A DNA stretch of 64,000 nt from Nocardioides bruguierae (lineage in GTDB: Bacteria; Actinomycetota; Actinomycetes; Propionibacteriales; Nocardioidaceae), in assembly GCF_023656415.1 (NCBI RefSeq), contig NZ_JAMOIL010000011.1, positions 1-64,000 of the forward strand, given 5' to 3'. Position numbers and translations under genes: made by a program. The notes under the pieces were generated by a model. The model made no database searches. It saw only the letters and a program-made list of their open reading frames with translations, and had not been told where the DNA came from. Shown in pieces: positions 1 through 7,567 of this stretch; within the stretch, counting starts at the first letter, position 1; the number at the start of each line of letters is the position of its first letter.

Positions 1-123
1 CTTCAACGACCACAAGCAGTGGCGAGGGATCGCCACCCGCTACGACAAGCTGGCTGTCGTCTACCGAGGCGGCGTCGTGCTCCGCACCATCACCATCTGG
101 CTACGCGAATAACCAGACACTCC
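1..123 (+). mobile_element. Right end of an IS5-type insertion sequence (rest lies left of the window)
   Basis: The first bases encode the C-terminal end of an IS5-type DDE transposase, stopping at TAA 110-112. After the stop comes ccagacactccc, a plausible terminal inverted repeat, then CTAG at 124-127, a target type used by some IS5-family (IS427-group) elements. From CTA 124 onward the hypE reading frame resumes. The other end is outside the window, so the inverted repeat and target duplication cannot be verified. The exact right border (123-126) is inferred from where HypE homology begins. Confidence 0.7.
2..112 (+). CDS. IS5-family transposase, C-terminal fragment (5' end outside window)
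   Basis: The 36 residues visible contain WRGIATRYDKLA followed by a hydrophobic VVYRGG segment and a terminal ITIWLRE. This is the characteristic C-terminus of IS5/IS1182-like DDE transposases, just after the catalytic glutamate helix. The enzyme would cut and rejoin IS ends. Only the tail is in the window, so catalytic residues cannot be checked and activity is unknown. The gene reads toward the hypE fragment immediately downstream. Confidence 0.75.
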   Translation, partial: FNDHKQWRGIATRYDKLAVVYRGGVVLRTITIWLRE

Positions 124-279
124 CTAGCCGCGATGCGCGCCCACCCCTACGGCCTGGGCGCGACCGCCATCGGCACCGTCGTCGAGGAGCACCCGCGGAT
201 GGTCGTCGCCCGCACCGGCCTCGGCGGCACCCGCGTCATCGACCTGCCCATCGGGGAGCAGCTGCCGCGCATCTGCTGA
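124..279 (+). pseudogene. hypE: hypE 3' fragment ([NiFe]-hydrogenase maturation protein HypE), cut by the IS
   Basis: The 51 codons encode LAAMRAHPYGLGATAIGTV, later GGTRVIDLP, and end in GEQLPRIC followed by TGA. A C-terminal PRIC with the cysteine as last residue is the hallmark of HypE. That cysteine receives the carbamoyl group from HypF, and HypE dehydrates it to the thiocyanate that supplies CN ligands to the NiFe centre. Everything upstream of this tail is replaced by the IS, so this copy is very probably non-functional unless the 5' part lies intact beyond the IS. No other hyp or hydrogenase gene is in the window. Confidence 0.75.
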
Positions 280-315
280 GGCCCCGCCGGCTGAAGGGGC
301 GGGCGGACGAGGGGA

Positions 316-373
316 TACGACCCACCACATGCGTGGTTTTGCGTCGGCAGAACCACGAATGTGGTGGGTCGTA
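316..373. repeat. 58-nt near-perfect hairpin between hypE fragment and pckG
   Basis: Bases 316-330 (tacgacccaccacat) pair perfectly with 359-373. The stem continues inward with one mismatch and one G-T pair to a four-base loop at 343-346, giving about 27 paired positions. It has no T-tract on either side, so it is either a factor-independent-like stop for the hyp operon or a dispersed palindromic element. No second copy was seen in the window. Confidence 0.75.
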
Positions 374-445
374 CCCCGTACGGCCCGCACCCACCCGTCC
401 CGCCGAGGTGACCGCGCGTCCGATCAACGGTCGCGCTCGTCCGAT

Positions 446-465
446 GAGAGGACTGAAGTCCCTGC
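446..465. promoter_or_regulatory. DosR/DevR-box-like palindrome upstream of pckG
   Basis: The core GGACTgaAGTCC (450-461) is a perfect dyad. The segment fits the published 20-bp DosR consensus TTSGGGACTWWAGTCCCSAA at about 13 positions, including the whole right half AGTCCC. It lies roughly 80 bp before the pckG start. A second, similar site lies before the small membrane protein at 4438. No DosR gene is in the window, so the regulator is inferred. Confidence 0.45.
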
Positions 466-545
466 CCCGCCTTTACCTTCCTGGGGTTCGCTGGAGCCCA
501 GGACGAGAGCGGCCCAGGACGAGGGGCCGAGGACGGGGCAGCACG

Positions 546-2549
546 ATGAGCGTGGACATCTCCACCGAGACCAGCACCAGCCAGGACACGGGCCAGGACA
601 GGGGCCAGGACACGGCCCAGGACACGGCCCAGGGCATGGGCCAGGACACCGCCGGCCCCGTGAGCGTGGCCGCCGTCAACGAGGCGCTCGACGTCGGGCG
701 GGTGACGAACCCGTACGTGCGCGCCTACGTGCAGTACTGGGCGACGATCACCGAGCCGGCGCGCGTGGAGGTGGTCTCGGCCCTCGACGACGCGCGACTG
801 GTCGCCGAGGCGCTGGACGCCGGTGAGCTCCAGCCGGCCGGGCACGGCCTCTACTACTCGCGCAGCTACTCCAAGGACACCGCGCGCAGCGAGGAGCGCA
901 CGATCGTCGCCACCGACGACGAGACGGACGCCGGGGTCTACAACAACTGGCGGCGCGGCGACGAGATGGTCGCGGCGCAGATCCACCGGATGGCCGGGCA
1001 GTCGGCCGGCCGCACGATGTACGTGGTGCCGTACCTGATGAGCCCGGAGGGCTCGCCGCTGGCGCAGTACGCCGCCGGCGTCCAGCTGACCGACAACCGC
1101 CCCGTCGTGCTGCACATGATCCGCATGGCGCGCGTGGGCATCGAGCACCTCGACGAGCTGCCCGACCCGATGGACTTCGTGAAGGCCGTCCACGTCACCG
1201 GCGACCTGCCGAACCTCGGCCAGGGCACCCCGGAGGACCAGCGGTACTTCGTCACCGTCGCCGACCGGCGCACGATCCTGCACTTCGGCTCCAGCTACGG
1301 CGGCAACGCCCTGCTCGGCAAGATCGCCCACGGCCTGCGCCAGGCCTGCTTCGACGGGCGGGCCAGCGCCGAGCACGGGGTCGGGGGCGGACGCGGCTTC
1401 CTGGCCGAGCAGTTCATGCTGCTCGGCATCACCGACACGGTCACCGGCAAGCGGTGGCACGTGGCCGGCGGCTTCCCGAGCGCGTCGGGCAAGACCAACC
1501 TCGCCATGACGCTGGCCCCCGACGCCCTGGGCGAGCGCTACCGCGTCGACTTCTACGGCGACGACATCGCCTGGCTGTGGGTCGGCGACGACGGCCGCCT
1601 GTACGCGATGAACCCGGAGTTCGGCGTCTTCGGCGTCGCGAAGGACACCAACGCCGCCACCAACCCCACCGCCCTGGAGGCGATCACCCCGGGCAGCGGC
1701 GCGATCTTCACCAACGTCGCCTACAACCCCACCACGCAGGAGGTCTGGTGGGAGGGGCGGACGCCGGAGCCGCCGACCGACGTGACCGGCTGGCTGGACT
1801 GGAAGGGCGAGGCGATCGCCGACCGCGAGCCGGGCGACACCTCGCCCTGGGCCCACCCGAACAGCCGGTTCACCACCACGCTGGCGAACGTGCCGAACGT
1901 GGCGGCCGACTTCGAGGCCCCGGCGGGCGTGCCGGTCGACGCGATCATCTTCGGCGGCCGCACCCGCGACCGCGAGCCGCTGGTGCGGGCCGTCACCGAC
2001 CTGGCCGAGGGGGTCTACGACGGGCTCACCCTCGGTGCCGAGGCCACGTTCGCCGCCGACGGCCTCGACGGCCAGCTGCGCTACGACCCGATGTCGATGC
2101 GCCCGTTCCTGGCCTACGGGGAGGGCGACTACGCCCGGCACTGGCTCGAGGTCGTCGGCGCGGCCACCGAGCAGCCGATCTTCGCGCACGTGAACTGGTT
2201 CGCCAAGGACCCCGAGGACGGTCACTTCCGCTGGCCCGGCTACCGGGAGAACCTGCGGGCCCTGCTGTGGCTGCTCGCCCTCAAGGACGGCGAGGTGACC
2301 GGCCACCGGACGCCCGTCGGGATCGTGCCCACCGCCGAGGAGCTGGACCTGACCGGCCTGGAGGTGCCGGAGGCGGACCTCGAGGCGCTGCTGAGCATCG
2401 ACACCGAGCGGTGGCGCCAGGAGATGGCCTTCCGCGCCGACCACCTCGCGCAGTTCGAGCGGCTGCCCGAGGAGATCTGGGCGGCGCACCGCCGGGTCGC
2501 GCAGGCGCTGGAGGACGCCGCCGAGACCGCGGCCGACCTGGAGGAGTAG
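546..2549 (+). CDS. pckG: Phosphoenolpyruvate carboxykinase (GTP)
   Basis: Converts oxaloacetate and GTP to PEP, GDP and CO2 in the cytosol (gluconeogenesis and anaplerotic balance). Family hallmarks are present in order: RTMYVVP, SYGGNALLGK, the kinase-1 P-loop GFPSASGKTNLAM (about residues 309-321), the metal-binding YGDDIAW, NPEFGVFGVA, and the nucleotide-contact FTNVA. The P-loop has Ser where GTP-PEPCKs normally carry the reactive Cys (ACGKT). From ATG 546 the protein is 667 aa, longer than the usual ~610. The extra length is an N-terminal QDxx repeat tract encoded by a 12-bp tandem repeat. In-frame GTG 660, just after the tract, is an alternative start but has no better ribosome site. 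A DosR-like palindrome lies upstream. It is convergent with the P450 gene. Confidence 0.93.
   Translation: MSVDISTETSTSQDTGQDRGQDTAQDTAQGMGQDTAGPVSVAAVNEALDVGRVTNPYVRAYVQYWATITEPARVEVVSALDDARLVAEALDAGELQPAGHGLYYSRSYSKDTARSEERTIVATDDETDAGVYNNWRRGDEMVAAQIHRMAGQSAGRTMYVVPYLMSPEGSPLAQYAAGVQLTDNRPVVLHMIRMARVGIEHLDELPDPMDFVKAVHVTGDLPNLGQGTPEDQRYFVTVADRRTILHFGSSYGGNALLGKIAHGLRQACFDGRASAEHGVGGGRGFLAEQFMLLGITDTVTGKRWHVAGGFPSASGKTNLAMTLAPDALGERYRVDFYGDDIAWLWVGDDGRLYAMNPEFGVFGVAKDTNAATNPTALEAITPGSGAIFTNVAYNPTTQEVWWEGRTPEPPTDVTGWLDWKGEAIADREPGDTSPWAHPNSRFTTTLANVPNVAADFEAPAGVPVDAIIFGGRTRDREPLVRAVTDLAEGVYDGLTLGAEATFAADGLDGQLRYDPMSMRPFLAYGEGDYARHWLEVVGAATEQPIFAHVNWFAKDPEDGHFRWPGYRENLRALLWLLALKDGEVTGHRTPVGIVPTAEELDLTGLEVPEADLEALLSIDTERWRQEMAFRADHLAQFERLPEEIWAAHRRVAQALEDAAETAADLEE
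581..652 (+). repeat. Six 12-bp tandem repeats inside the 5' end of pckG
   Basis: Units begin at 581, 593, 605, 617, 629 and 641, each close to ccaggacacggc, and encode QDTG, QDRG, QDTA, QDTA, QGMG and QDTA. Because the unit is a multiple of three, copy-number change would lengthen or shorten the protein without breaking the frame. Confidence 0.85.
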
Positions 2550-2579
2550 AGCCGGAGCGACGGACCCCGAGGAGCGGGC

Positions 2580-3995
2580 CTACAGCCGCGCCGGCAGCGT
2601 CGCCCACCCGCGCAGGATGCGGGTCGGGCGGCGCCGTCGGTCGCTGCTCAGCACCAGGTCCGGGTGGGTCTCGAGCAGGGTGCGCAGCCCCACCTCGCCC
2701 TCCATCCGGGCCAGCGCCGCCCCCAGGCAGTAGTGGCGGCCGCCGGAGAAGGAGACGTGGTCGCGGGCGTTGGCGCGGGTGACGTCGAAGGTGTCGGGGT
2801 CGGTGAACACGGCGGGGTCCCGGTTGGCCCCGGCGAGGACGGCGGAGATCATCTCGCCCGCGCGGACCTGCTGCCCGGCGACCTCCGTGGCCGTCGCGGC
2901 CGCCCGTCCGGTGAGCAGCACCGGCGGGTCGAAGCGCAGCACCTCGTCCACGGCGTTGCCCCACAGGTCGGGGTCGGCGGCCAGGGCGGCGCGGGCGGCG
3001 GGGTGGCCGGTGAGCAGCACGAGCCCGTTGGAGAGCAGGTTGACCGTCGTCTCGAACCCGGCGGCGAGCACCAGGCCGGCGGTGGCCAGCAGCTCGTCCT
3101 GGCTCAGGCCCTCGCCGGTCTCCTCGTCGCGCGCGGCCACGAGCCTGCTCATGAGGTCGTCGCCCGGGTGCTCGCGCAGGTGCTCCAGGTGGCCGACCAG
3201 CCAGGTGCGGAAGTCGTCCAGCGCCACCTCGACCCGGCGCATCTGCGCCCAGCTCAGGCCCAGGTCGAGCGACGGCGCGGCGGCCTGCCCGAAGGCCAGC
3301 ACCCGCTCCCGCTCCTCGGCGGGCACCCCGAGGATCTCGCAGATCACCGTGACCGGCAGCGGGGCGCAGTAGGCCTCGACCAGGTCGACCTCGCCGCGCG
3401 CGTCGACGTGGCGCGGCAGGTCGGCGGCCAGCTGCGCGGCCACCTCCTGCGTGCGCGCCCGCAGCGCCTCGACGGCGCGGGCGCTGAACACCCGGGTCAC
3501 CAGCCGGCGGTAGCGGGTGTGGTCGGCGCCGTCGGTGACCAGCAGTGACGGCGGCGTCAGCGGGCCCAGTCGGTCGGGCTCGCCCGCCCAGGCCGCCAGC
3601 CGCGCCACCGGGCCGCGCTCGGGCTCCGGGAAGCCGCTGCGCAGGTCGGGGTGGGCCAGCACCTCGCGGACGACGGCGTGGTCGGCCGTCGTCCACGCGT
3701 ACCGCGAGCGGTGCAGCGACGCGCTCTCGCGGATGTCGCGGGCGATCTCGTAGGGCGCCTCCAGCGAACCCGCGGTCCGGGTGACCATCAGGCCCTGGAG
3801 GTCGCCGTCGGCGGCCGCGCGACGCAGGACGGCGGCGGCCAGACCGTGCTGGGTGGCCCACCGGACCGTGCGTCGCAGCTCGGCGCGCGGCGAGGGCAGG
3901 GCGGCGAGGGCGGCCCGGGCGGCGCGCGGCCCCCGGGTCGCCCAGCTGAGCACGGGGGCGGTGGTCGGGGTGGTGCGCAGGGGGGAGAGGTGCAC
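2580..3995 (-). CDS. Cytochrome P450
   Basis: A 471-aa soluble haem monooxygenase of unknown substrate. Visible P450 signatures are the I-helix oxygen-binding motif AGFETT, the K-helix ExxR in EVLR, and the haem loop FSGGRHYCLG with the proximal thiolate at about Cys423. The N-terminal ~60 residues are an Arg/Ala-rich extension before the conserved fold. GTG 3995 is chosen because an AGGAG site sits about 6 nt upstream; no ATG fits better. Redox partners are not encoded nearby. The gene converges on pckG with a gap of only 30 bp. Confidence 0.92.
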   Translation of the reverse strand: MHLSPLRTTPTTAPVLSWATRGPRAARAALAALPSPRAELRRTVRWATQHGLAAAVLRRAAADGDLQGLMVTRTAGSLEAPYEIARDIRESASLHRSRYAWTTADHAVVREVLAHPDLRSGFPEPERGPVARLAAWAGEPDRLGPLTPPSLLVTDGADHTRYRRLVTRVFSARAVEALRARTQEVAAQLAADLPRHVDARGEVDLVEAYCAPLPVTVICEILGVPAEERERVLAFGQAAAPSLDLGLSWAQMRRVEVALDDFRTWLVGHLEHLREHPGDDLMSRLVAARDEETGEGLSQDELLATAGLVLAAGFETTVNLLSNGLVLLTGHPAARAALAADPDLWGNAVDEVLRFDPPVLLTGRAAATATEVAGQQVRAGEMISAVLAGANRDPAVFTDPDTFDVTRANARDHVSFSGGRHYCLGAALARMEGEVGLRTLLETHPDLVLSSDRRRRPTRILRGWATLPARL

Positions 3996-4269
3996 GGCTG
4001 CTCCTGTGGGGACGGCGTCGTCATCCTGCCTCGCGGGGCCGCGGACGTCACGCGTCCCGCTGCGACGGAGGCCCGACGGGGGTGGTGGCACCACCCCGGC
4101 CCCGTCCCCCGGGCGCGTGGAACGGCCGGGCAGCGGGGTGGCAGAAGTGGTCCGGACCTGAGGTCCAGTCCGCGCGAGACCTCCCACGGGACCCCCGCAG
4201 ATCCGGGCTGATCGTGACGAACGTGCAGGTGAGGGGCGGATCAGCCTGCCCCGAGACCCGCGCCCCCCA

Positions 4270-4299
4270 GGGTGCATGACCCGATCGGGCCATGCGCCC
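4270..4299. promoter_or_regulatory. Nested palindrome in the P450 / membrane-protein intergenic region
   Basis: Outer arms GGGTGCATG and CATGCGCCC (one wobble) enclose the perfect palindrome CCCGATCGGG. It lies in the 442-bp gap between the divergent P450 gene and the small membrane protein, about 30 bp before the DosR-like box. It could be an operator or a cruciform-forming element. The rest of that gap (3996-4269) shows no gene. Confidence 0.4.
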
Positions 4300-4329
4300 G
4301 GCCGGGAGTGATCAGTCACGCTGGCCGAA

Positions 4330-4349
4330 GAGGGGACGTAAGTCCCTAC
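4330..4349 (+). promoter_or_regulatory. DosR/DevR-box-like palindrome upstream of small membrane protein
   Basis: GGGACgtaAGTCCC (4333-4346) has five-base perfect arms and fits about 14 of 20 positions of the DosR consensus. A possible -10 (GATAAAGAAT, 4356-4365) follows. Together with the site at 446-465 it suggests shared control by a DosR-type or other NarL-type regulator. The regulator is not in the window. Confidence 0.5.
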
Positions 4350-4437
4350 CGGCGGGATAAAGAATGGACAGCAGGAGATGCAGCCGCGTCTCGCCCTCCG
4401 CCCCGTCCGAACCGGGGCCGACCACCGGAGCACGACC

Positions 4438-4737
4438 GTGACCGACCCCGACTCCCCCCAGCCCGTCCAGCACGACCTCGACGCGCCCCCGCCGGGTGCG
4501 CAGGCCGTCGCCCGCGACCCCGAGGCCGGCCTCCGCGTCACCTACACGTTCCTCATCGCCTCGATGGTCGTGCTCGGCCTCGGCCTGGTGATGGGCTCGG
4601 CCGCGCTGGGCGCCTCGGTGGTCATCACCGTGCTCGCCGGCATCGTCGTGCTCGCCGGGATGAGCAGCGCCCGCACCTGGACGATCATCGGCTCCTCGCT
4701 CCTGGCGCTCGCGATCTGCATCGTGATGATCAGCTGA
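4438..4737 (+). CDS. Small integral membrane protein of unknown function
   Basis: A 99-aa protein with a charged, Pro-rich N-terminal ~35 residues and then three hydrophobic segments (TYTFLIASMVVLGLGLVMGS, SVVITVLAGIVVLAG and TIIGSSLLALAICIVMI). I do not recognise the family. GTG 4438 is preferred because a GGAG lies 7 nt upstream; the in-frame ATG 4378 has its purine-rich site directly abutting the start. A DosR-like box about 100 bp upstream would make it a candidate hypoxia/dormancy-responsive membrane protein, which is inference only. A strong terminator follows. Confidence 0.7.
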   Translation: MTDPDSPQPVQHDLDAPPPGAQAVARDPEAGLRVTYTFLIASMVVLGLGLVMGSAALGASVVITVLAGIVVLAGMSSARTWTIIGSSLLALAICIVMIS

Positions 4738-4836
4738 CCCCTCCTCGAGCCACGCCGCCGGGGCCCCGCAGCCTCGGCGCGCATCCCTCGTGCCGCCGCC
4801 GCCCGACCCGGGTGGCACCGCTCCCTCCGCGGCACC

Positions 4837-4874
4837 CACGACAGCGGGCCCGCACCAGCGGGCCCGCTGTCGTG
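4837..4874. terminator. Bidirectional hairpin terminator
   Basis: Arms cacgacagcgggcccgc (4837-4853) and its exact complement (4858-4874) form a 17-bp perfect stem with a four-base loop. It lies between the converging small membrane protein and mmpL genes. There is no long T-run, as is usual in high-GC actinobacteria. Confidence 0.85.
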
Positions 4875-4882
4875 CGTCCGGG

Positions 4883-6964
4883 TCAGTCGGCGAGGTGCCG
4901 GGGGCTCCCGGCCTGCTGCCTGCTCCGGCCCGGGCGGGCCGGCCACCAGAACCGCTCGCCGAGCGTGAGCACGAGCGAGGGCACGATCACCGTGCGCACC
5001 AGCAGCGTGTCGAGCAGCACGCCGATGCCGATCACGACGCCGAGCTGGGCGAGCACGACCAGCGGCAGGACGCCGAGCACGGCGAACACCGCCGCGAGCA
5101 GGATGCCGGCGCTGGTGATGACGCCGCCGGTGGCCGACAGGGCGCGGAGCACGCCCTCGCGGGTGCCGTGCCGCTCCGCCTCCTCACGGGTGCGGGTGAT
5201 GAGGAAGATGTTGTAGTCCACGCCCAGCGCCACCAGGAACAGGAAGGCGAACAGCGGCGTGGAGACGTCCAGCGCCGAGAAGCCCAGCACCTGCGTGAAC
5301 AGCAGCCAGCCGAGGCCGAGCGCACTGCCGTAGGTGGCCACCACGGTCGCGACCAGCAGCAGGGGTGCGACCAGGGAGCGCAGCAGCAGCACGAGCGCGA
5401 CCAGGACGAGCAGCAGCACGAGCGGGAAGATCACCAGCCGGTCGCGCCCGGCCGCGGCCGCCTCGTCGATCCGCTCCGCGTCCGAGCCGCCCACGTAGGT
5501 GCCGTCGAGGCCGGCGTCCGCGAGGTCGGCGCGCAGGGTCTCCACCGCCGTCCCGGCGGCGTCGCTGCCTGGCTCGGCGTCCAGGACGGCGTCGACCTGG
5601 GTGACGCCGTCGCCGCTCGCGCTCGGTTGGGCCGAGCTGACCGCGGCGGAGGCCTGGACCGTCGCCAGCACGGTGTCGGCGTCGTCGGTGCTGACCACGG
5701 TGGCCGGCTCCGAGGAACCGGAGGGGAAGGACTCCCCGAGCCGCTCGGCGGCGCTGATCGACTCGGGGGTGTCGAGGAACTGCTCGGCGGCCGAGAGGCC
5801 GGTGCGCAGGCCGAGCGCGGGGGAGGCGGCCAGCGCGATCACCACGACGCCGGCGGCCAGCACGGCTCGCGGGCGGCGGGCCACGGCGCGGCCGACACGG
5901 CCCCAGACCTTGGCGGTCTCCTCCGAGGTGGGGGTGCCCACGTGCGGCACCTTCGGCCAGAACACCCAGCGCCCGAACAGCACGAGCGCGGCCGGCAGCG
6001 CGACCATCACCATCACCGCGGCGACCACGACGCCGACGGCCGAGGCCAGGCCGAGCCCGCGGGTGGTCGGGGTGAGGGAGAGCAGCAGGCACAGCACGCC
6101 GACGACCACGGTCGAGGACGAGCCGAGCACGGCCTCGGCGGTGCGGTGCAGGGCGCGGGCCATCGCCCGGTGCCGGTTCTCCTCGCGCCGCAGCTCGTCG
6201 CGGTAGCGCGAGATGAGCAGCAGTGCGTAGTCGGTGCCCGCGCCGAACACGAGCACCGAGAGGATGCCGGTGGTCGACTCGTCCCACGCCAGGCCGGTGG
6301 CGGCCATCGCGTGGGTGGCGAGCACCGTGGCCAGCCGGTCGGCCAGGCCCACGACCACGAGCGGCACCACCCACAGCACGGGGCTGCGGTAGGTCAGCAC
6401 GAGCAGGATCGCCACCACCGTCGCGGTCGTGGCCAGGAGGGTCACGTCGGCCCCGGAGAAGACCTCGGCGAGGTCGGCCTGGATGGCGGCGGGGCCGGTG
6501 ACCGCCACCGAGACCGCGTCCGGCACGTCGGCGCGCAGGGCCTCGCGCAGCGCGGTGACCTGGTCGGCCACCGCCGTCGCCGAGCCGCCGGTCAGCGCCA
6601 CGGGCAGGAACGCCGCCGTGCCGTCGTCCGAGGGGAGGGGGGAGCCCAGGGCGGCCTGCGCGTCGTCGGGGAGGTCGCCGAGCGAGGAGGCGAGCGCGGC
6701 GACCTGGTCGTCGGTGAGCTCGCCCTCGTCGGCGGTCCACAGCACGATCGCCGTGGCGCCGGTGTCGTCGGGCAGGGAGGCGGCCAGCGTGGCGGCCTCG
6801 GTCGAGCCGAAGCCCGCCGGCAGCGTGTCGGTCTCCGCGGAGGTCCGGGTCGCCGTGCCCAGCCCCACGATCAGGCCGGCGGCCACCAGCAGCGGCACCA
6901 GCGCGGCGACCCACGCCCACCCGCGCCGGGTGGTCCAGGTCGCCCAGGAGGGTGTCTCGCCCAT
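4883..6964 (-). CDS. MMPL/RND family transporter
   Basis: A 693-aa inner-membrane exporter of the MmpL/HAE2 type, which moves lipids or hydrophobic drugs by proton motive force. It has the duplicated architecture expected: an N-terminal TM helix, an extracytoplasmic Ala/Thr-rich loop, five TM helices holding the GAGTDYALLLISRYREE-like motif, a second loop, and five more with LGVDYNIFLITRTREE. The Asp-Tyr pairs are the proton-relay signature. ATG 6964 begins MGETPSW. It is divergent from the MarR gene with a 55-bp gap holding an operator-like dyad, so repression by that regulator is likely. Substrate is unknown. Confidence 0.92.
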   Translation of the reverse strand: MGETPSWATWTTRRGWAWVAALVPLLVAAGLIVGLGTATRTSAETDTLPAGFGSTEAATLAASLPDDTGATAIVLWTADEGELTDDQVAALASSLGDLPDDAQAALGSPLPSDDGTAAFLPVALTGGSATAVADQVTALREALRADVPDAVSVAVTGPAAIQADLAEVFSGADVTLLATTATVVAILLVLTYRSPVLWVVPLVVVGLADRLATVLATHAMAATGLAWDESTTGILSVLVFGAGTDYALLLISRYRDELRREENRHRAMARALHRTAEAVLGSSSTVVVGVLCLLLSLTPTTRGLGLASAVGVVVAAVMVMVALPAALVLFGRWVFWPKVPHVGTPTSEETAKVWGRVGRAVARRPRAVLAAGVVVIALAASPALGLRTGLSAAEQFLDTPESISAAERLGESFPSGSSEPATVVSTDDADTVLATVQASAAVSSAQPSASGDGVTQVDAVLDAEPGSDAAGTAVETLRADLADAGLDGTYVGGSDAERIDEAAAAGRDRLVIFPLVLLLVLVALVLLLRSLVAPLLLVATVVATYGSALGLGWLLFTQVLGFSALDVSTPLFAFLFLVALGVDYNIFLITRTREEAERHGTREGVLRALSATGGVITSAGILLAAVFAVLGVLPLVVLAQLGVVIGIGVLLDTLLVRTVIVPSLVLTLGERFWWPARPGRSRQQAGSPRHLAD

Positions 6965-6992
6965 GTCACACTCACCTGCATCATTCAGTCCG

Positions 6993-7012
6993 TTGATTGC
7001 TAAGCAGGTTAA
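6993..7012. promoter_or_regulatory. Candidate MarR operator between mmpL and marR
   Basis: ttgattgctaagcaggttaa is an imperfect 20-bp dyad with a perfect TGCTaAGCA core and matching TT/AA ends. It sits in the 55-bp divergent gap, immediately before the marR ribosome site. This is typical of autoregulating MarR proteins. Confidence 0.55.
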
Positions 7013-7019
7013 GGAAACG

Positions 7020-7553
7020 ATGGACGACGGCACGCCGGCCTCACCCGGACGGGGACCCGCGTCCTCCTCGGACGACTCGGGGGGCCCGGGCAGCGCGGGC
7101 GCCTCGGGCTTCGTCGACCGCTGGCAGCAGACCGACGCGCTCCTCGCCCTCCGTGCGGCCGTGCGAGCGGCGGGGCGCGTGCGGCCGGCCGTGGCCCGCC
7201 GCGCCGGGCTCGGTGAGTCCGAGCTGATCGCGCTCGAGCGACTCGTGGACGGCCCGGCCGGGCCCGCCGAGCTCGCCCGCCTGCTCGGCGTCTCCACCGC
7301 GGCCGCGACCGGCCTGGGCGACCGGCTCGAGGAGCACGGGCACGCCGAGCGGCGCCCCCACCCCAGCGACCGCCGCCGCGTGGAGCTGCACGTCACCGAC
7401 GCCGGCCGCGAGGAGGTGCTCGGGCACCTGATGCCGATGTTCGCGGTGCTCGCCGAGCTCGACGCCGGCTTCAGCGACGACGAGCGCGCCGTGGTCGCCC
7501 GCTACCTCGACGGGGCACGGGCCGCCTTCGAGCGGATGGTGGAGCCGGACTGA
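7020..7553 (+). CDS. MarR-family transcriptional regulator
   Basis: A 177-aa winged-helix repressor. After a Gly/Ser-rich N-terminal ~30 residues the MarR core is clear: a recognition region ELARLLGVSTAAATGLGDRL, then the wing HPSDRRRVELHVTDAGRE (the DxRR motif of MarR), and a C-terminal dimerisation helix. ATG 7020 follows an AAGGA site. It is divergent from the MMPL exporter and a dyad lies between them, so it most likely represses that exporter and itself in response to a small ligand. Confidence 0.9.
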   Translation: MDDGTPASPGRGPASSSDDSGGPGSAGASGFVDRWQQTDALLALRAAVRAAGRVRPAVARRAGLGESELIALERLVDGPAGPAELARLLGVSTAAATGLGDRLEEHGHAERRPHPSDRRRVELHVTDAGREEVLGHLMPMFAVLAELDAGFSDDERAVVARYLDGARAAFERMVEPD

Positions 7554-7567
7554 GCCCGCCCAACGGG

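Noticed and set aside
147..2489. 780-aa open frame on the minus strand opposite pckG
   Set aside because: Shadow frame: Gly/Val/Arg/His-rich with no domain, and it lies antisense to a clear PEPCK. High GC makes such frames common.
4789..7003. Long + strand open frame over the mmpL gene
   Set aside because: Antisense shadow; the minus-strand product has all MmpL motifs and the + frame has none.
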